Shown one piece after another: positions 1 through 6,930 of a stretch of 8,500 nucleotides of DNA. Made by a program: the position numbers and the translations under genes. Each line of letters opens with the position of its first letter. The stretch's first letter is position 1. Source of the DNA: CG1-02-35-72 sp964564475 (GTDB taxonomy: Bacteria > Bacteroidota > Bacteroidia > Flavobacteriales > Flavobacteriaceae); assembly GCA_964564475.1 (NCBI GenBank), contig CAZMBM010000094.1:1-8500 (forward strand), given 5' to 3'. The notes under the pieces were generated by a model. That model did no database searches. It worked only from the letters and a program-made list of their open reading frames with translations, and was not told the origin of the DNA.

Positions 1-216
1 TATTTCTCATTAGCGTGTCTACCTCCCGAAGTCTCGGGACCACCACGCCCGCATTATTTCTCATTAGCGTGTCTGCCTCCCGAAGTCTCGGGACCACCAC
101 GCCCGCATTATTTCTCATTAGCGTGTCTACCTCCCGAAGTCTCGGGACCACCACGCCCGCATTATTTCTCATTAGCGTGTCTACCTCCCGAAGTCTCGGG
201 ACCACCACGCCCGCAT
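1..216. repeat. Tandem array of four 54-bp repeats (continues off left edge)
   Basis: Four units abut with no spacer at 1-54, 55-108, 109-162 and 163-216. The only difference seen is A to G at position 75 (unit position 21). Each unit carries a perfect inverted repeat, TCCCGA-AGTC-TCGGGA, nested inside a second pair, GCGTG and CACGC, so either strand could fold into a two-tier hairpin. The array is visibly more GC-rich than the flanking DNA. Just after it, TTTCTAATTAAGGG loosely resembles a decayed start of a fifth unit. Because 54 is divisible by three, several frames stay open through the array, which explains the repetitive ORFs there; I do not call a gene. Near-identity suggests recent amplification or homogenisation. 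Function is unknown. Confidence 0.95.
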
Positions 217-232
217 TTTCTAATTAAGGGTG

Positions 233-240
233 CAAATATA
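233..240 (-). promoter_or_regulatory. Putative Bacteroidota -7 promoter element reading into the 54-bp array
   Basis: On the minus strand this reads TATATTTG, an exact match to the Bacteroidota -7 consensus TAnnTTTG, followed by CACCC. A transcript would start near 226-228 and run leftward through the repeat array. No TTTG-type -33 element is seen at the usual distance: the nearest TTTG, at 252-255, leaves an 11-nt spacer. This is a match to a short AT-rich motif, so chance is a real alternative. Confidence 0.35.
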
Positions 241-302
241 CATAATACTTACAAAAAGAAAAGTGCTAAACATATAATTTTATTACATTTGACATTCTAA
301 TT

Positions 303-311
303 TATACTTTG
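303..311 (+). promoter_or_regulatory. Possible -7-like element just before the dipeptidase
   Basis: TATACTTTG resembles TAnnTTTG with one extra base between TA and TTTG, and ends four bases before the ATG at 316. If used, the mRNA would be leaderless or nearly so, which fits the lack of a Shine-Dalgarno sequence here. A TTGACA at 289-294 is too close to serve as the matching upstream element. Confidence 0.25.
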
Positions 312-315
312 TAAA

Positions 316-1707
316 ATGACCCGAATTTCAACCTTTGTCAATCAAAATAAAAACCGCTTTCTAGACGAACTTTTCGAACTTTTAAAAATCCCCTCAATAA
401 GTGCCGATAAGGCTTACGAAAATGATATTAATAAGGCTACCGAATTCATTAAAACTTCGCTTTTAAAAGCAGGATGTTTGTTGGCAGAAGTGTGCCAAAC
501 CCCCGGCAACCCCATTGTTTATGCCGAAAAAATAATTGATGAAAATTTGCCCACTGTTTTGGTATATGGCCATTACGATGTACAACCGGCCGACCCCATT
601 GACTTATGGGATTCTCCACCTTTTGAGCCCATAATTAAAAAGACGAACCAACATCCCAACGGTGCTATTTTTGCACGTGGCGCTTGCGACGATAAAGGAC
701 AAATGTATATGCATGTAAAAGCCTTAGAATATATGACAAGTACCGGCAATTTAACTTGCAACGTGAAATTTATGATTGAAGGTGAAGAAGAAGTGGGTTC
801 ACCCAGCTTAGAATGGTATGTTAAACGCAACCAAGAAAAATTGGCCAATGACGTTATCTTAATTTCAGATACCGGTATGATTTCTAATCAGCAACCGTCA
901 ATTACAACAGGCTTACGCGGTTTGAGCTACGTAGAAGTAGAAGTTACCGGCCCCAATCGCGATTTACATTCGGGTTTATACGGTGGTGCCGTAGCCAATC
1001 CTATAAATATTCTCACAAAAATGATTGCTTCGTTACACGATGACGACAATCGTATTACTATCCCCGGATTTTATGACACTGTTAGAGAACTCAGCCTCGA
1101 AGAACGCGCCGAAATGGCTAAAGCGCCCTTTTCTCTAGAAGATTATAAAAAGTCTATCGGTATAAATGATGTGTACGGCGAAAAAGGTTATAGCACAAAC
1201 GAACGCAATGCGATTAGACCTACCTTAGACGTCAACGGTATTTGGGGCGGTTACACAGGCGAAGGCGCTAAAACGGTTATTCCTTCTAAGGCTTATGCTA
1301 AAATATCTATGCGACTCGTACCCCATCAGAATCACGAGCAGATAACCGAACTGTTTACCAATCACTTTAAAGCTATTGCACCCAGTTGCGTTAGCCTAAA
1401 GATTACACCTCACCACGGCGGACTCCCTTATGTTACTCCTACAGACAGTGTTGGCTACCAAGCGGCGGCCAAAGCGCTGAACGATAGTTTTGGCAAAGCC
1501 CCTATTCCGGTTTATTCGGGGGGTAGTATTCCTATTGTCGCCTTGTTTGAAAATGAATTGCACAGTAAATCTATTTTGATGGGTTTTGGGCTCGACAGCG
1601 ATGCCATTCACTCCCCTAACGAACATTTCGGGGTATTTAATTATCTGAAAGGGATAGAGACGATTCCGCTTTTTTATAAATACTATGCCGAAATGATGGC
1701 GGGGTAA
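316..1707 (+). CDS. M20-family zinc dipeptidase
   Basis: This is a 463-aa metallopeptidase of the M20 family, dipeptidase branch (PepV, carnosinase and CNDP2-like), expected to hydrolyse di- or small peptides in the cytoplasm with two metal ions. No signal peptide is present: the protein starts MTRISTFVNQNKNRF. All expected catalytic positions are visible. GHYD gives metal ligand H86 and adjacent D88; GACDDKGQ gives bridging D125; EGEEEVGS gives the general base E158 and ligand E159; SDTG gives D185; IHSPNEH gives H432. RDLHSG with H218 matches the dimerisation-domain histidine that completes the active site across the dimer. Ligand roles are assigned by comparison with human CNDP2. Length is normal for the family and no frame break is seen. 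The ATG at 316 is preceded by a possible -7 element rather than a ribosome site. It stands alone, convergent with the next gene. Exact substrate cannot be read from sequence. Confidence 0.95.
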   Translation: MTRISTFVNQNKNRFLDELFELLKIPSISADKAYENDINKATEFIKTSLLKAGCLLAEVCQTPGNPIVYAEKIIDENLPTVLVYGHYDVQPADPIDLWDSPPFEPIIKKTNQHPNGAIFARGACDDKGQMYMHVKALEYMTSTGNLTCNVKFMIEGEEEVGSPSLEWYVKRNQEKLANDVILISDTGMISNQQPSITTGLRGLSYVEVEVTGPNRDLHSGLYGGAVANPINILTKMIASLHDDDNRITIPGFYDTVRELSLEERAEMAKAPFSLEDYKKSIGINDVYGEKGYSTNERNAIRPTLDVNGIWGGYTGEGAKTVIPSKAYAKISMRLVPHQNHEQITELFTNHFKAIAPSCVSLKITPHHGGLPYVTPTDSVGYQAAAKALNDSFGKAPIPVYSGGSIPIVALFENELHSKSILMGFGLDSDAIHSPNEHFGVFNYLKGIETIPLFYKYYAEMMAG

Positions 1708-2065
1708 TTATGTTCTGTGTTTCGTGTTAAAAAGTTATTCCGTAGAACACCGTTACGAAGTAGTTAGCTATCGATTGTCTGAGTTGTTTGCTAAATATTA
1801 TACGTTATTGGGGATTATAAAAACATCTTTAACTATTGTCCCATTCAGGTGACGGCTGATGTAACCAGTCGGGGTGTGTATTGTACCATTATAAGGGGAA
1901 TTTGACACAAACTATAACTTTGATAACTGTTCAGTTTTCCTTCCCGCCCCCCTTTGACGAATCAATACAAAACGACATGAAAAAGTGGTAATAAGCTTGT
2001 CACATCTAACGCATAACTGCATACTGTCACTGCCAACTGATTACTATTCATTCTTTATTTTCATT
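1708..2065. other. Gene-free gap between convergent genes, with a dispersed-repeat remnant
   Basis: No ORF with a credible start is seen on either strand, and no RNA gene. At 1712-1746, five bases after the dipeptidase stop, is a copy of a sequence also found at 6506-6541 (GTTCTGYGTTTCGTGTT, then an A-run and a TATT-CGTA block). A TCACTGCCAACTGATTACT stretch near 2026-2045 is also of a kind common in intergenic DNA of this phylum. No clear intrinsic terminator is present for either converging gene. Confidence 0.6.
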
Positions 2066-3166
2066 TCAAAATCTGGGGTTTTTATACGTTTTTATATGAT
2101 GCCAATACCAAGAAGGGGTTTTTAATTTTTGGATCAGACTTACACGTATCTCTTTTATGTAACAAGCTGTAATAATAGCCTTTGGATAGCCTAAAAGACG
2201 CGTAGCCAAAAAAATACTGTAGTTAATAAAATGGTTAATTTTTGGATAATTTATACTTAAGCTGTATCTAAACAATAGTATTCGTCCTAAAAAAGGTGTC
2301 TCTAATTTTCGGTTTTTGATTTTAAATACATCTTGTATCAGACTTAAATATAATCCCTTACGATAAAAATCGTAATTGTACTGTTGATAATCTTCAAATG
2401 CATTTGGTTTAGACAACAACAAAAATCCGTCATATAATTGACGTGGCATTATTTTGCCGTATAAAAAGGCTTTGTCGTTTATCTGATAATTTAAAAAATT
2501 ATGAATCATTTGATGACCGTATGACGGCACAAAAATATTATTGACACATTGTTTTTCTTTAAAAATAGTTTTATAATCTAGATATGTTTTATGTGACTGT
2601 AACACCACAGCCCAATGGATTTCTACAGCGGCTATTTTTTCTTGATGAATCAATCTGGGGTAATGTTTTGATAATTTTTGATTGGCCTTATTGTATTCCG
2701 ACAAAGGCTTATACCCTTCTTCAATCAATATATCTGCTGCTTGTTCTATTTGGTCTTTCGCTACTAAAAAATCTATGTCGCCTACCATACGTTCGCCAAT
2801 ATCGTTATATAAACCTTCTACTAAATGCGCTGTGCCTTTTAAAAAAATGGGAACAATATTGTGTTTTAAGAGTATTGTGTTAAGTGTTTTAACTTGATTC
2901 AGTATCTCTACATTGCGATTTCTGTTTAATCGGGTAATTTCTTCGAAATAAGAACACAAATCATCGGGCAAAAAGCTGAGCAAGTCTGCTCTTTTTAAAT
3001 TGAGATACAAGGCCGGTAAAACCATATGCCCCGTACTTACCTTTACAATTTTCGACCAAATTAAGTCTCCTGACTTTATATCATTTAAGATTTCTGTACG
3101 TTTTTTAAAGTCTTGTGAAAGTGTGAGACATTTTCCTATAAAATATAAGGCTTGTTTATAGGTCAT
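2066..3166 (-). CDS. Nucleotidyltransferase-fold protein (uncharacterised NTP_transf_5-like family)
   Basis: This 366-aa protein fits the uncharacterised nucleotidyltransferase family (Pfam NTP_transf_5, PF14907; recalled, not searched) of the polymerase-beta-like superfamily. Residues 108-111 are FLKG, followed by an Arg (R126) and GDIDFLV with the acidic pair D130 and D132, the expected metal-binding signature. EIHW at 182-185 is a second family-like motif, and E182 may supply the third acidic ligand. The N-terminal 100 residues are probably helical. The C-terminal third (about 235-366) is rich in aromatic and basic residues and has no motif I recognise. No signal peptide is present. The ATG at 3166 has an AGGAAG ribosome site, so this start is well supported. 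It lies 34 bp after the 58-aa ORF on the same strand and is probably co-transcribed with it. Known relatives occur beside polysaccharide or modified-peptide genes, but the substrate is unknown. A resistance or antitoxin-type NTase is less likely from the motifs. Confidence 0.8.
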   Translation of the reverse strand: MTYKQALYFIGKCLTLSQDFKKRTEILNDIKSGDLIWSKIVKVSTGHMVLPALYLNLKRADLLSFLPDDLCSYFEEITRLNRNRNVEILNQVKTLNTILLKHNIVPIFLKGTAHLVEGLYNDIGERMVGDIDFLVAKDQIEQAADILIEEGYKPLSEYNKANQKLSKHYPRLIHQEKIAAVEIHWAVVLQSHKTYLDYKTIFKEKQCVNNIFVPSYGHQMIHNFLNYQINDKAFLYGKIMPRQLYDGFLLLSKPNAFEDYQQYNYDFYRKGLYLSLIQDVFKIKNRKLETPFLGRILLFRYSLSINYPKINHFINYSIFLATRLLGYPKAIITACYIKEIRVSLIQKLKTPSWYWHHIKTYKNPRF

Positions 3167-3172
3167 TTTAAA

Positions 3173-3178
3173 CTTCCT
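3173..3178 (-). promoter_or_regulatory. Ribosome binding site of the nucleotidyltransferase gene
   Basis: On the minus strand AGGAAG lies six bases before the ATG at 3166. It is the clearest Shine-Dalgarno-like site seen at a gene start in the window, which suggests this gene is translated from an internal position of a longer mRNA. Confidence 0.6.
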
Positions 3179-3200
3179 TTAACACTACCAAACAGTAAAA

Positions 3201-3377
3201 TTAATACCCCGGATTATCGGGTGTTGATTGGGCTTGTGCTTTTTTAGGGTTTAAAATAATAAAAGTAGCTAAGGCTGTATAAGCCGCATATTTTCCTGTT
3301 TTTATAAGGGCTTCTTTACGTGTGATTAAGCGCACATTCTTTTGGTTTTTACGTGGGGCTTTATCTGTATTTTTCAT
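3201..3377 (-). CDS. 58-aa putative exported peptide precursor
   Basis: I do not recognise this gene with certainty. The minus strand encodes 58 residues from an ATG at 3377 to a TAA at 3201. Residues 1-30 are strongly basic and contain TRKEALIK (19-26), close to the twin-arginine export motif (S/T)RRxFLK but with RK in place of RR. Residues 30-42 (YAAYTALATFIIL) form a modest hydrophobic segment. NPKKAQAQ follows, giving an AxA signal-peptidase-like site at 47-49. Cleavage there would leave only nine residues, QSTPDNPGY. The ORF begins 25 bp after the T9SS protein gene and ends 34 bp before the nucleotidyltransferase gene, all on the same strand, which supports a real gene in an operon. No strong ribosome site precedes it. 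Alternatives are a small membrane-anchored protein, a modified-peptide precursor whose leader is the bulk of the ORF, or a chance ORF. Confidence 0.65.
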   Translation of the reverse strand: MKNTDKAPRKNQKNVRLITRKEALIKTGKYAAYTALATFIILNPKKAQAQSTPDNPGY

Positions 3378-3402
3378 TGTTAACTGTAAAATAAATGGTC
3401 TG

Positions 3403-5736
3403 TTAGTACCAAACTATTTTGGTACTGTAATTTATGTTTGAAGATTGTATCCTGATAAAATAAATGCCCTTGGCTATACAAGGCAAAGAAACATTTTGAT
3501 TTGTTGCGATATTTAGTTTTGTTGCGTAGATAAAACGCCCCAGACTATCATATAACTTTAAAGTTGCTTTTTGCTTTAAATTGCCAATTATCCTGATATT
3601 TTGAATTTGAGGCTGACTGATAATTTTGAATTTTGAATTTTTGACATCTTTTACAGCGAGAGTTGATAAATTGTCTAAAGTGTGTAAATAAAAACGTCCT
3701 ACTCCATTAACATCAGAAGTCAATGTCATTGTATAATGCTTGTCTGTATCGTTTAGCTCTGTTAATAAACCCGATAAACGGTCTTCTAAATAAACTTTTT
3801 TTCTTAATGGCAAACCCGATACTTGGGCTTTAAAGCTTAATTGTGTGCCGGCAGCAGCCTCTAAACCAATGGGTATAACTGTGGTGTCATAAATACTATC
3901 GGGGAGTACTTGTAGCATAAAATTAATACCGTTATCATTTACCAATCTTGAATAAATACCAAAGCCGCCCCCATTGGCGTCAAAACGGCCGGCGTCGTAG
4001 CCCGGATCCAATCCTAAAGTAGCATTGGGCATATATTTAATAGTGGTGGTACGTGTTTTACCCGCATCATTACTCACAATAAGTCTAATACTTGGCGGCT
4101 CTTGTACGGCCATTTTTTGAAAAGTCACGCTTGATTGATTTGTACGCATAGCCGTGGTAAAATTGACAGTACTACCGCCCAAAACCGACTTAACAAAAAA
4201 TCCTTGACCCGGTGCAATATAAGTCGCCCCTGATGATTGATTTATCAAATCATATGATGATGATATGGGATTCCACAGATAAATTGCCTGAAAAGAAGCG
4301 TCTAAAGCACTTGCATTTAAACTTATAAAATTATTAGCTGTATTAGCCGCACTATTGGCAAAAATAGACGACGGAAAAGGGTTCCCAATTAAATTCCACG
4401 CATTATTGGAAGCAGGATTGGTAACGACAATACTAACATCGGCCACAGCCACAGTTCCTGTAAAGGCTACCGTTCCATCAGCGGTTGTGAGAATTTCATA
4501 GCCTTTTCCTGCAATAAAGTTTCCGGCACCAGACATGTTGCCGCCACCACTTCCATCACTCGTCCAATGTGTCCATGCAGAAGCACTTCCTTTTGCGAAT
4601 GAATTATCGTAAGGTGTTACGCTGTAGTTTACACCACTGGTGCCAACATTATTAGAGGCATTCGTAGCAAAACTGTTAATACTTTGTCCACCTACAGGAG
4701 CGCTTATTAAATGCCACTTATCTACGCCCGTCATATAACGGTTATATGTTATATTTCCTATTGTGGCTCCTGTGACGATTAGTGAGCCATTTACTGTGGC
4801 ATCGGAATTTACAATGAAAGTGCCATTATTGGTTAAATCGCCACTAATTGTTAAACCTTTTCCCGCATTAAGTATTAACGAACTGCCGGCATCTATGGTT
4901 AAATTTCCAACAGTGTAATTTGTGCCCGAATTTATTATTGGTTTATTGGTGACATTGGGAATGACTACCTGAAAACTATTATCAGGAATGCCATTATTCC
5001 AATTACCTGCAACTGTCCAATCGGTACTGTTAGTTCCTGTCCAAGTAGTGGTAGAAATGGTAAAACCTGTTGTAGAAATAGGTAAAATAGCTTCACCATT
5101 TGATGTTTGGCGTGTCCAATTAGTTTTGTTATTTATCAATGATAAATAATCAGAATAAACTGTTTGGCTCGTTCTTGAGGCGCTGTAATAGCCGCCATCA
5201 GGAGACGTTGTTGGGTTAAATTCTAAAAAGTTAGTCCCTGCTGTTAAGCCGGTTCCTGTTAATTCGCCGGCGGTAAGTGTGGCATTTTTTATGCCGGCGA
5301 TAAAAGTCGTAGGGGTATTTTGATCGGTTCCTAAATATGCCAAGAGTGTTTCACCTGTCGCCACCAAAATGACATTTTCGGGACTGCTAAGCGTACCTAC
5401 CGAAGCGCCATATCTAGGGTTAGCACTGTTATCGGTATCGGTAAAAACCACAACTGTGCCCGCTTTTATAACCGAAGCCCCTGAATTCCAAGATAAAAAC
5501 CCATCCGATCCGGAATCTGTAAATACACTATTGGTAGCATCCCAAGTTTTATCGGTAAAATAGAGTGTGGTATTGGCCGAAATATCGACAAGGGTTACAA
5601 ATGCAAAATCATCATCACCATCTACATTTATGGCTGTAAAAGCGATGTCTCCTGCTGTTGTAATTTGAGACCAAGAAGTCAAATTAAAGCTTAAGACAAG
5701 GGTTAAAGCAAGTATTAAAAAGCTTTTATTTTTCAC
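3403..5736 (-). CDS. T9SS-secreted multidomain surface or extracellular protein
   Basis: This 777-aa protein has an N-terminal Sec signal peptide (residues 1 to about 23: MKNKS, a hydrophobic core, then SWSQ) and a C-terminal T9SS type A sorting domain (about 700-777, with LKLYDSLGRFIY and GIYFIRIQ), so it should cross the outer membrane by the type IX system and be released or surface-attached. Residues 28-105 hold a GDIAFTAINVDGDDDFAFV region seen in other secreted bacterial proteins. Residues 230-310 hold the TWTGTNSTDWTVAGNWNNGIPD motif and a following beta-rich NLTIDAG stretch typical of Bacteroidota surface proteins. Residues 445-515 include WNLIGNPFP and APGQGFFVK, also typical. No catalytic motif is seen; an adhesion or structural role is a guess. 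The start codon is GTG; nearby ATGs are out of frame, and the GTG gives a proper signal peptide. No ribosome site is evident. It probably heads the cluster with the 58-aa ORF and the nucleotidyltransferase. Confidence 0.9.
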   Translation of the reverse strand: MKNKSFLILALTLVLSFNLTSWSQITTAGDIAFTAINVDGDDDFAFVTLVDISANTTLYFTDKTWDATNSVFTDSGSDGFLSWNSGASVIKAGTVVVFTDTDNSANPRYGASVGTLSSPENVILVATGETLLAYLGTDQNTPTTFIAGIKNATLTAGELTGTGLTAGTNFLEFNPTTSPDGGYYSASRTSQTVYSDYLSLINNKTNWTRQTSNGEAILPISTTGFTISTTTWTGTNSTDWTVAGNWNNGIPDNSFQVVIPNVTNKPIINSGTNYTVGNLTIDAGSSLILNAGKGLTISGDLTNNGTFIVNSDATVNGSLIVTGATIGNITYNRYMTGVDKWHLISAPVGGQSINSFATNASNNVGTSGVNYSVTPYDNSFAKGSASAWTHWTSDGSGGGNMSGAGNFIAGKGYEILTTADGTVAFTGTVAVADVSIVVTNPASNNAWNLIGNPFPSSIFANSAANTANNFISLNASALDASFQAIYLWNPISSSYDLINQSSGATYIAPGQGFFVKSVLGGSTVNFTTAMRTNQSSVTFQKMAVQEPPSIRLIVSNDAGKTRTTTIKYMPNATLGLDPGYDAGRFDANGGGFGIYSRLVNDNGINFMLQVLPDSIYDTTVIPIGLEAAAGTQLSFKAQVSGLPLRKKVYLEDRLSGLLTELNDTDKHYTMTLTSDVNGVGRFYLHTLDNLSTLAVKDVKNSKFKIISQPQIQNIRIIGNLKQKATLKLYDSLGRFIYATKLNIATNQNVSLPCIAKGIYFIRIQSSNINYSTKIVWY
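3405..3426 (-). other. Perfect 9-bp inverted repeat at the 3' end of the T9SS gene
   Basis: AGTACCAAA, a 4-nt loop CTAT, then TTTGGTACT forms a perfect 9-bp hairpin that overlaps the last codons and the stop of the T9SS protein gene and ends 28 bases before the 58-aa ORF. On the minus strand no U-tract follows, so it is not a good intrinsic terminator. It could be an mRNA processing or stabilising element between cistrons, or a coincidence. Confidence 0.5.
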
Positions 5737-5750
5737 ATCATTTAAAAAAA

Positions 5751-5780
5751 TCAGATTAATCTTTAATGAATTCAGATTAA
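5751..5780. repeat. Two direct repeats TCAGATTAA spaced 21 bp, upstream of the T9SS gene
   Basis: TCAGATTAA occurs at 5751-5759 and 5772-5780, 21 bp apart, about two helical turns. They lie 15-44 bp upstream of the GTG start, inside the predicted leader. The spacing is like a tandem protein-binding site, but the DNA is AT-rich and chance recurrence is possible. Confidence 0.3.
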
Positions 5781-5862
5781 ACTAAAAAATATTATATCCT
5801 TTAAAATGAAGGGATCGTCACTGCCTAAAAAATTAACCTAATTAAACACTTGAACTAAATTA

Positions 5863-5870
5863 CAAATATA
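5863..5870 (-). promoter_or_regulatory. Putative -7 promoter element for the T9SS gene cluster
   Basis: The minus strand reads TATATTTG, an exact TAnnTTTG match. Transcription would start near 5857, giving a leader of about 120 nt before the GTG at 5736. No clear TTTG -33 element is visible at the usual distance. This is the best promoter candidate for the three minus-strand genes. Confidence 0.4.
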
Positions 5871-6300
5871 TTTTTGAAAAAAATTATAAAGATTGGCTAT
5901 TATTAAAATTTAGAATCTTTCTAAATAAATGACTTTTATTTGAAGATATTGATTAAAATCCGTATCCCGCAAAACGCAATAACGACGGGACTTTTGAAGC
6001 AAAAAAACCAAATAAACACTAAGCTTATTACAACATAATTTTGTAAATATTTATTATTATATTATCTGTTTTGCTCGATTTTATATAAGAATATGGTATA
6101 AATAAAGTTAATAATTATCTTTTTCCTGCGTATTTCGTAATTTGTTATGTGAAAAATCATCAAAAATACCGTATTTCGAGACGGTGAAAAACCATAATTG
6201 AAGAAGTGAAAAATAATTAAGGAAAGTCTAAAAAAAATCATCTAATCAACTTTTTTGAAAGTAGAAATTTGGGTACTTGGCATTATATTACAAAGGCTCT
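5871..6300. other. AT-rich gene-free stretch
   Basis: No credible gene or RNA is seen. The DNA is very AT-rich, with long A and T runs. A small inverted repeat, ACCGT-ATTTCGAG-ACGGT, lies near 6168-6185, too weak to assign a role. The stretch separates the promoter of the T9SS cluster from the repeat-dense block that begins near 6300. Confidence 0.5.
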
Positions 6301-6308
6301 CAAAATTC

Positions 6309-6482
6309 AACCGCAAGGAGCGCTTTTGTAAAAGTTAAATGTTATTTGTTATACGTTATTTGAGATTTGAGATTTGAGATTTGAGATTTGAGATTTGAGA
6401 TTAAAAAAGAAATAACACTATAAAAGGACATTTTCCTTATTTTAAGTCAGAATTATGAGTTGTAAAAACTTATAACATTTAA
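6309..6482. repeat. Dispersed intergenic repeat, copy A (partner at 8353-8500)
   Basis: This block matches 8353-8500 in the same orientation: it opens AACCGCAAGGAGCGCTTTTG, continues to a heptamer microsatellite, and closes with a shared AAGTCAGAATTATGAGTTGT segment and ACTTATAACATTTAA. Copy A has a 7-bp TTGTTAT insertion before the microsatellite and more heptamer units. By eye the rest is highly similar. No ORF is conserved between the copies, so this is a non-coding repeat family. Confidence 0.85.
6361..6402. repeat. Heptamer microsatellite, six copies of TGAGATT
   Basis: Six perfect tandem copies of TGAGATT (42 bp) lie inside copy A of the dispersed repeat. The equivalent place in copy B has three copies of TGGGATT, so both unit count and unit sequence have diverged. 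Confidence 0.95.
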
Positions 6483-6505
6483 CGGATAACTGACAAGCAT
6501 TCCGG

Positions 6506-6570
6506 GTTCTGCGTTTCGTGTTAAAAAAGCTATTTCGTAAAGATTCTCAAAGTTTAACTGTAAAGGGTGA
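6506..6570. repeat. Degenerate dispersed intergenic repeat
   Basis: The start (GTTCTGCGTTTCGTGTT) matches 1712-1728 with one difference. The following part, from TATTTCGTAAAGATTCTCAAAG, looks like a decayed version of the TATTCCACAAAG...TCACAAAG element found at 6637-6690, 6961-7000 and 8319-8358. It is non-coding. Confidence 0.6.
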
Positions 6571-6600
6571 GATGAATACTGGCTTTGACTCAGACACTGA

Positions 6601-6723
6601 CTTTAACTTTTCTCAATTTTGGAATTTTTAATAAGCTATTCCACAGAGATTCACAAAGTAACATGAAGATGCACAAAGGCTTAACCGCAAAGAACACAAT
6701 GGTTTTACGCTAAGGTCGCAAAG
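6601..6723. repeat. Divergent copy of the TATTCCACAAAG-type intergenic repeat
   Basis: TTTTGGAATTTTTAA, then GCTATTCCACAGAGATTCAC, then GGCTTAACCGCAAAGAACAC follow the same order as the elements at about 6935-7008 and 8295-8367, but with more substitutions. TTTTACGCTAAGG continues the pattern. Such CACAAAG/ACCGCAAAG blocks are common between genes in Bacteroidota. No product is expected. Confidence 0.65.
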
Positions 6724-6770
6724 AATACACTAACTCAAACACTGACCATAACTTTTGGTCTTAGTTTGGG

Positions 6771-6930
6771 TCAAAGTCTGAGTTCTATTGATGAGATCAT
6801 CTCGGTTGTGCTTGGCTTATTCCTCGCGATGACGGATGCTGTTTTGAGCCTGCCTACCGCAGGTAGGTTTTGGGATTTGGAATTTGTCTTTCTCCTATCT
6901 GTCCTACGGACATCTTCCCAAAGGGAAGAA
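6771..6930. repeat. Cluster of short hairpin-forming intergenic repeats
   Basis: Several palindromes are packed here. GATGA-GA-TCATC lies near 6789-6800. CCTCGCGATGACGG near 6822-6835 resembles the widespread CCGTCATTGCGAGG intergenic repeat on the other strand. CCTACC-GCA-GGTAGG (6853-6867) overlaps a competing CCTGC/GCAGG pair (6849-6853 with 6859-6863). GTCC-TAC-GGAC is at 6901-6911, and TCTTCCC-AAA-GGGAAGA is at 6913-6929. The last resembles a terminator stem but lacks a clean T-run after it. A 62-codon open frame crosses the block and is not credible as a gene. Confidence 0.6.

Noticed and set aside
1..216. CRISPR array
   Set aside because: The 54-bp units touch each other with no variable spacers and no cas genes are nearby; it is a plain tandem repeat.
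15..227. 70-aa plus-strand open frame with an 18-aa repeat
   Set aside because: It follows from a tandem repeat whose period is divisible by three; other frames on both strands are open too, and no ribosome site or homology is evident.
2584..2897. Plus-strand open frames of 99 and 71 aa
   Set aside because: They are antisense to the nucleotidyltransferase gene, over its conserved FLKG and GDIDFLV region.
6062..6160. 32-aa minus-strand ORF preceded by a TATTTTTG element
   Set aside because: The stretch is extremely AT-rich, the product is a low-complexity Ile/Lys/Tyr peptide, and both the ORF and the promoter match are expected by chance.
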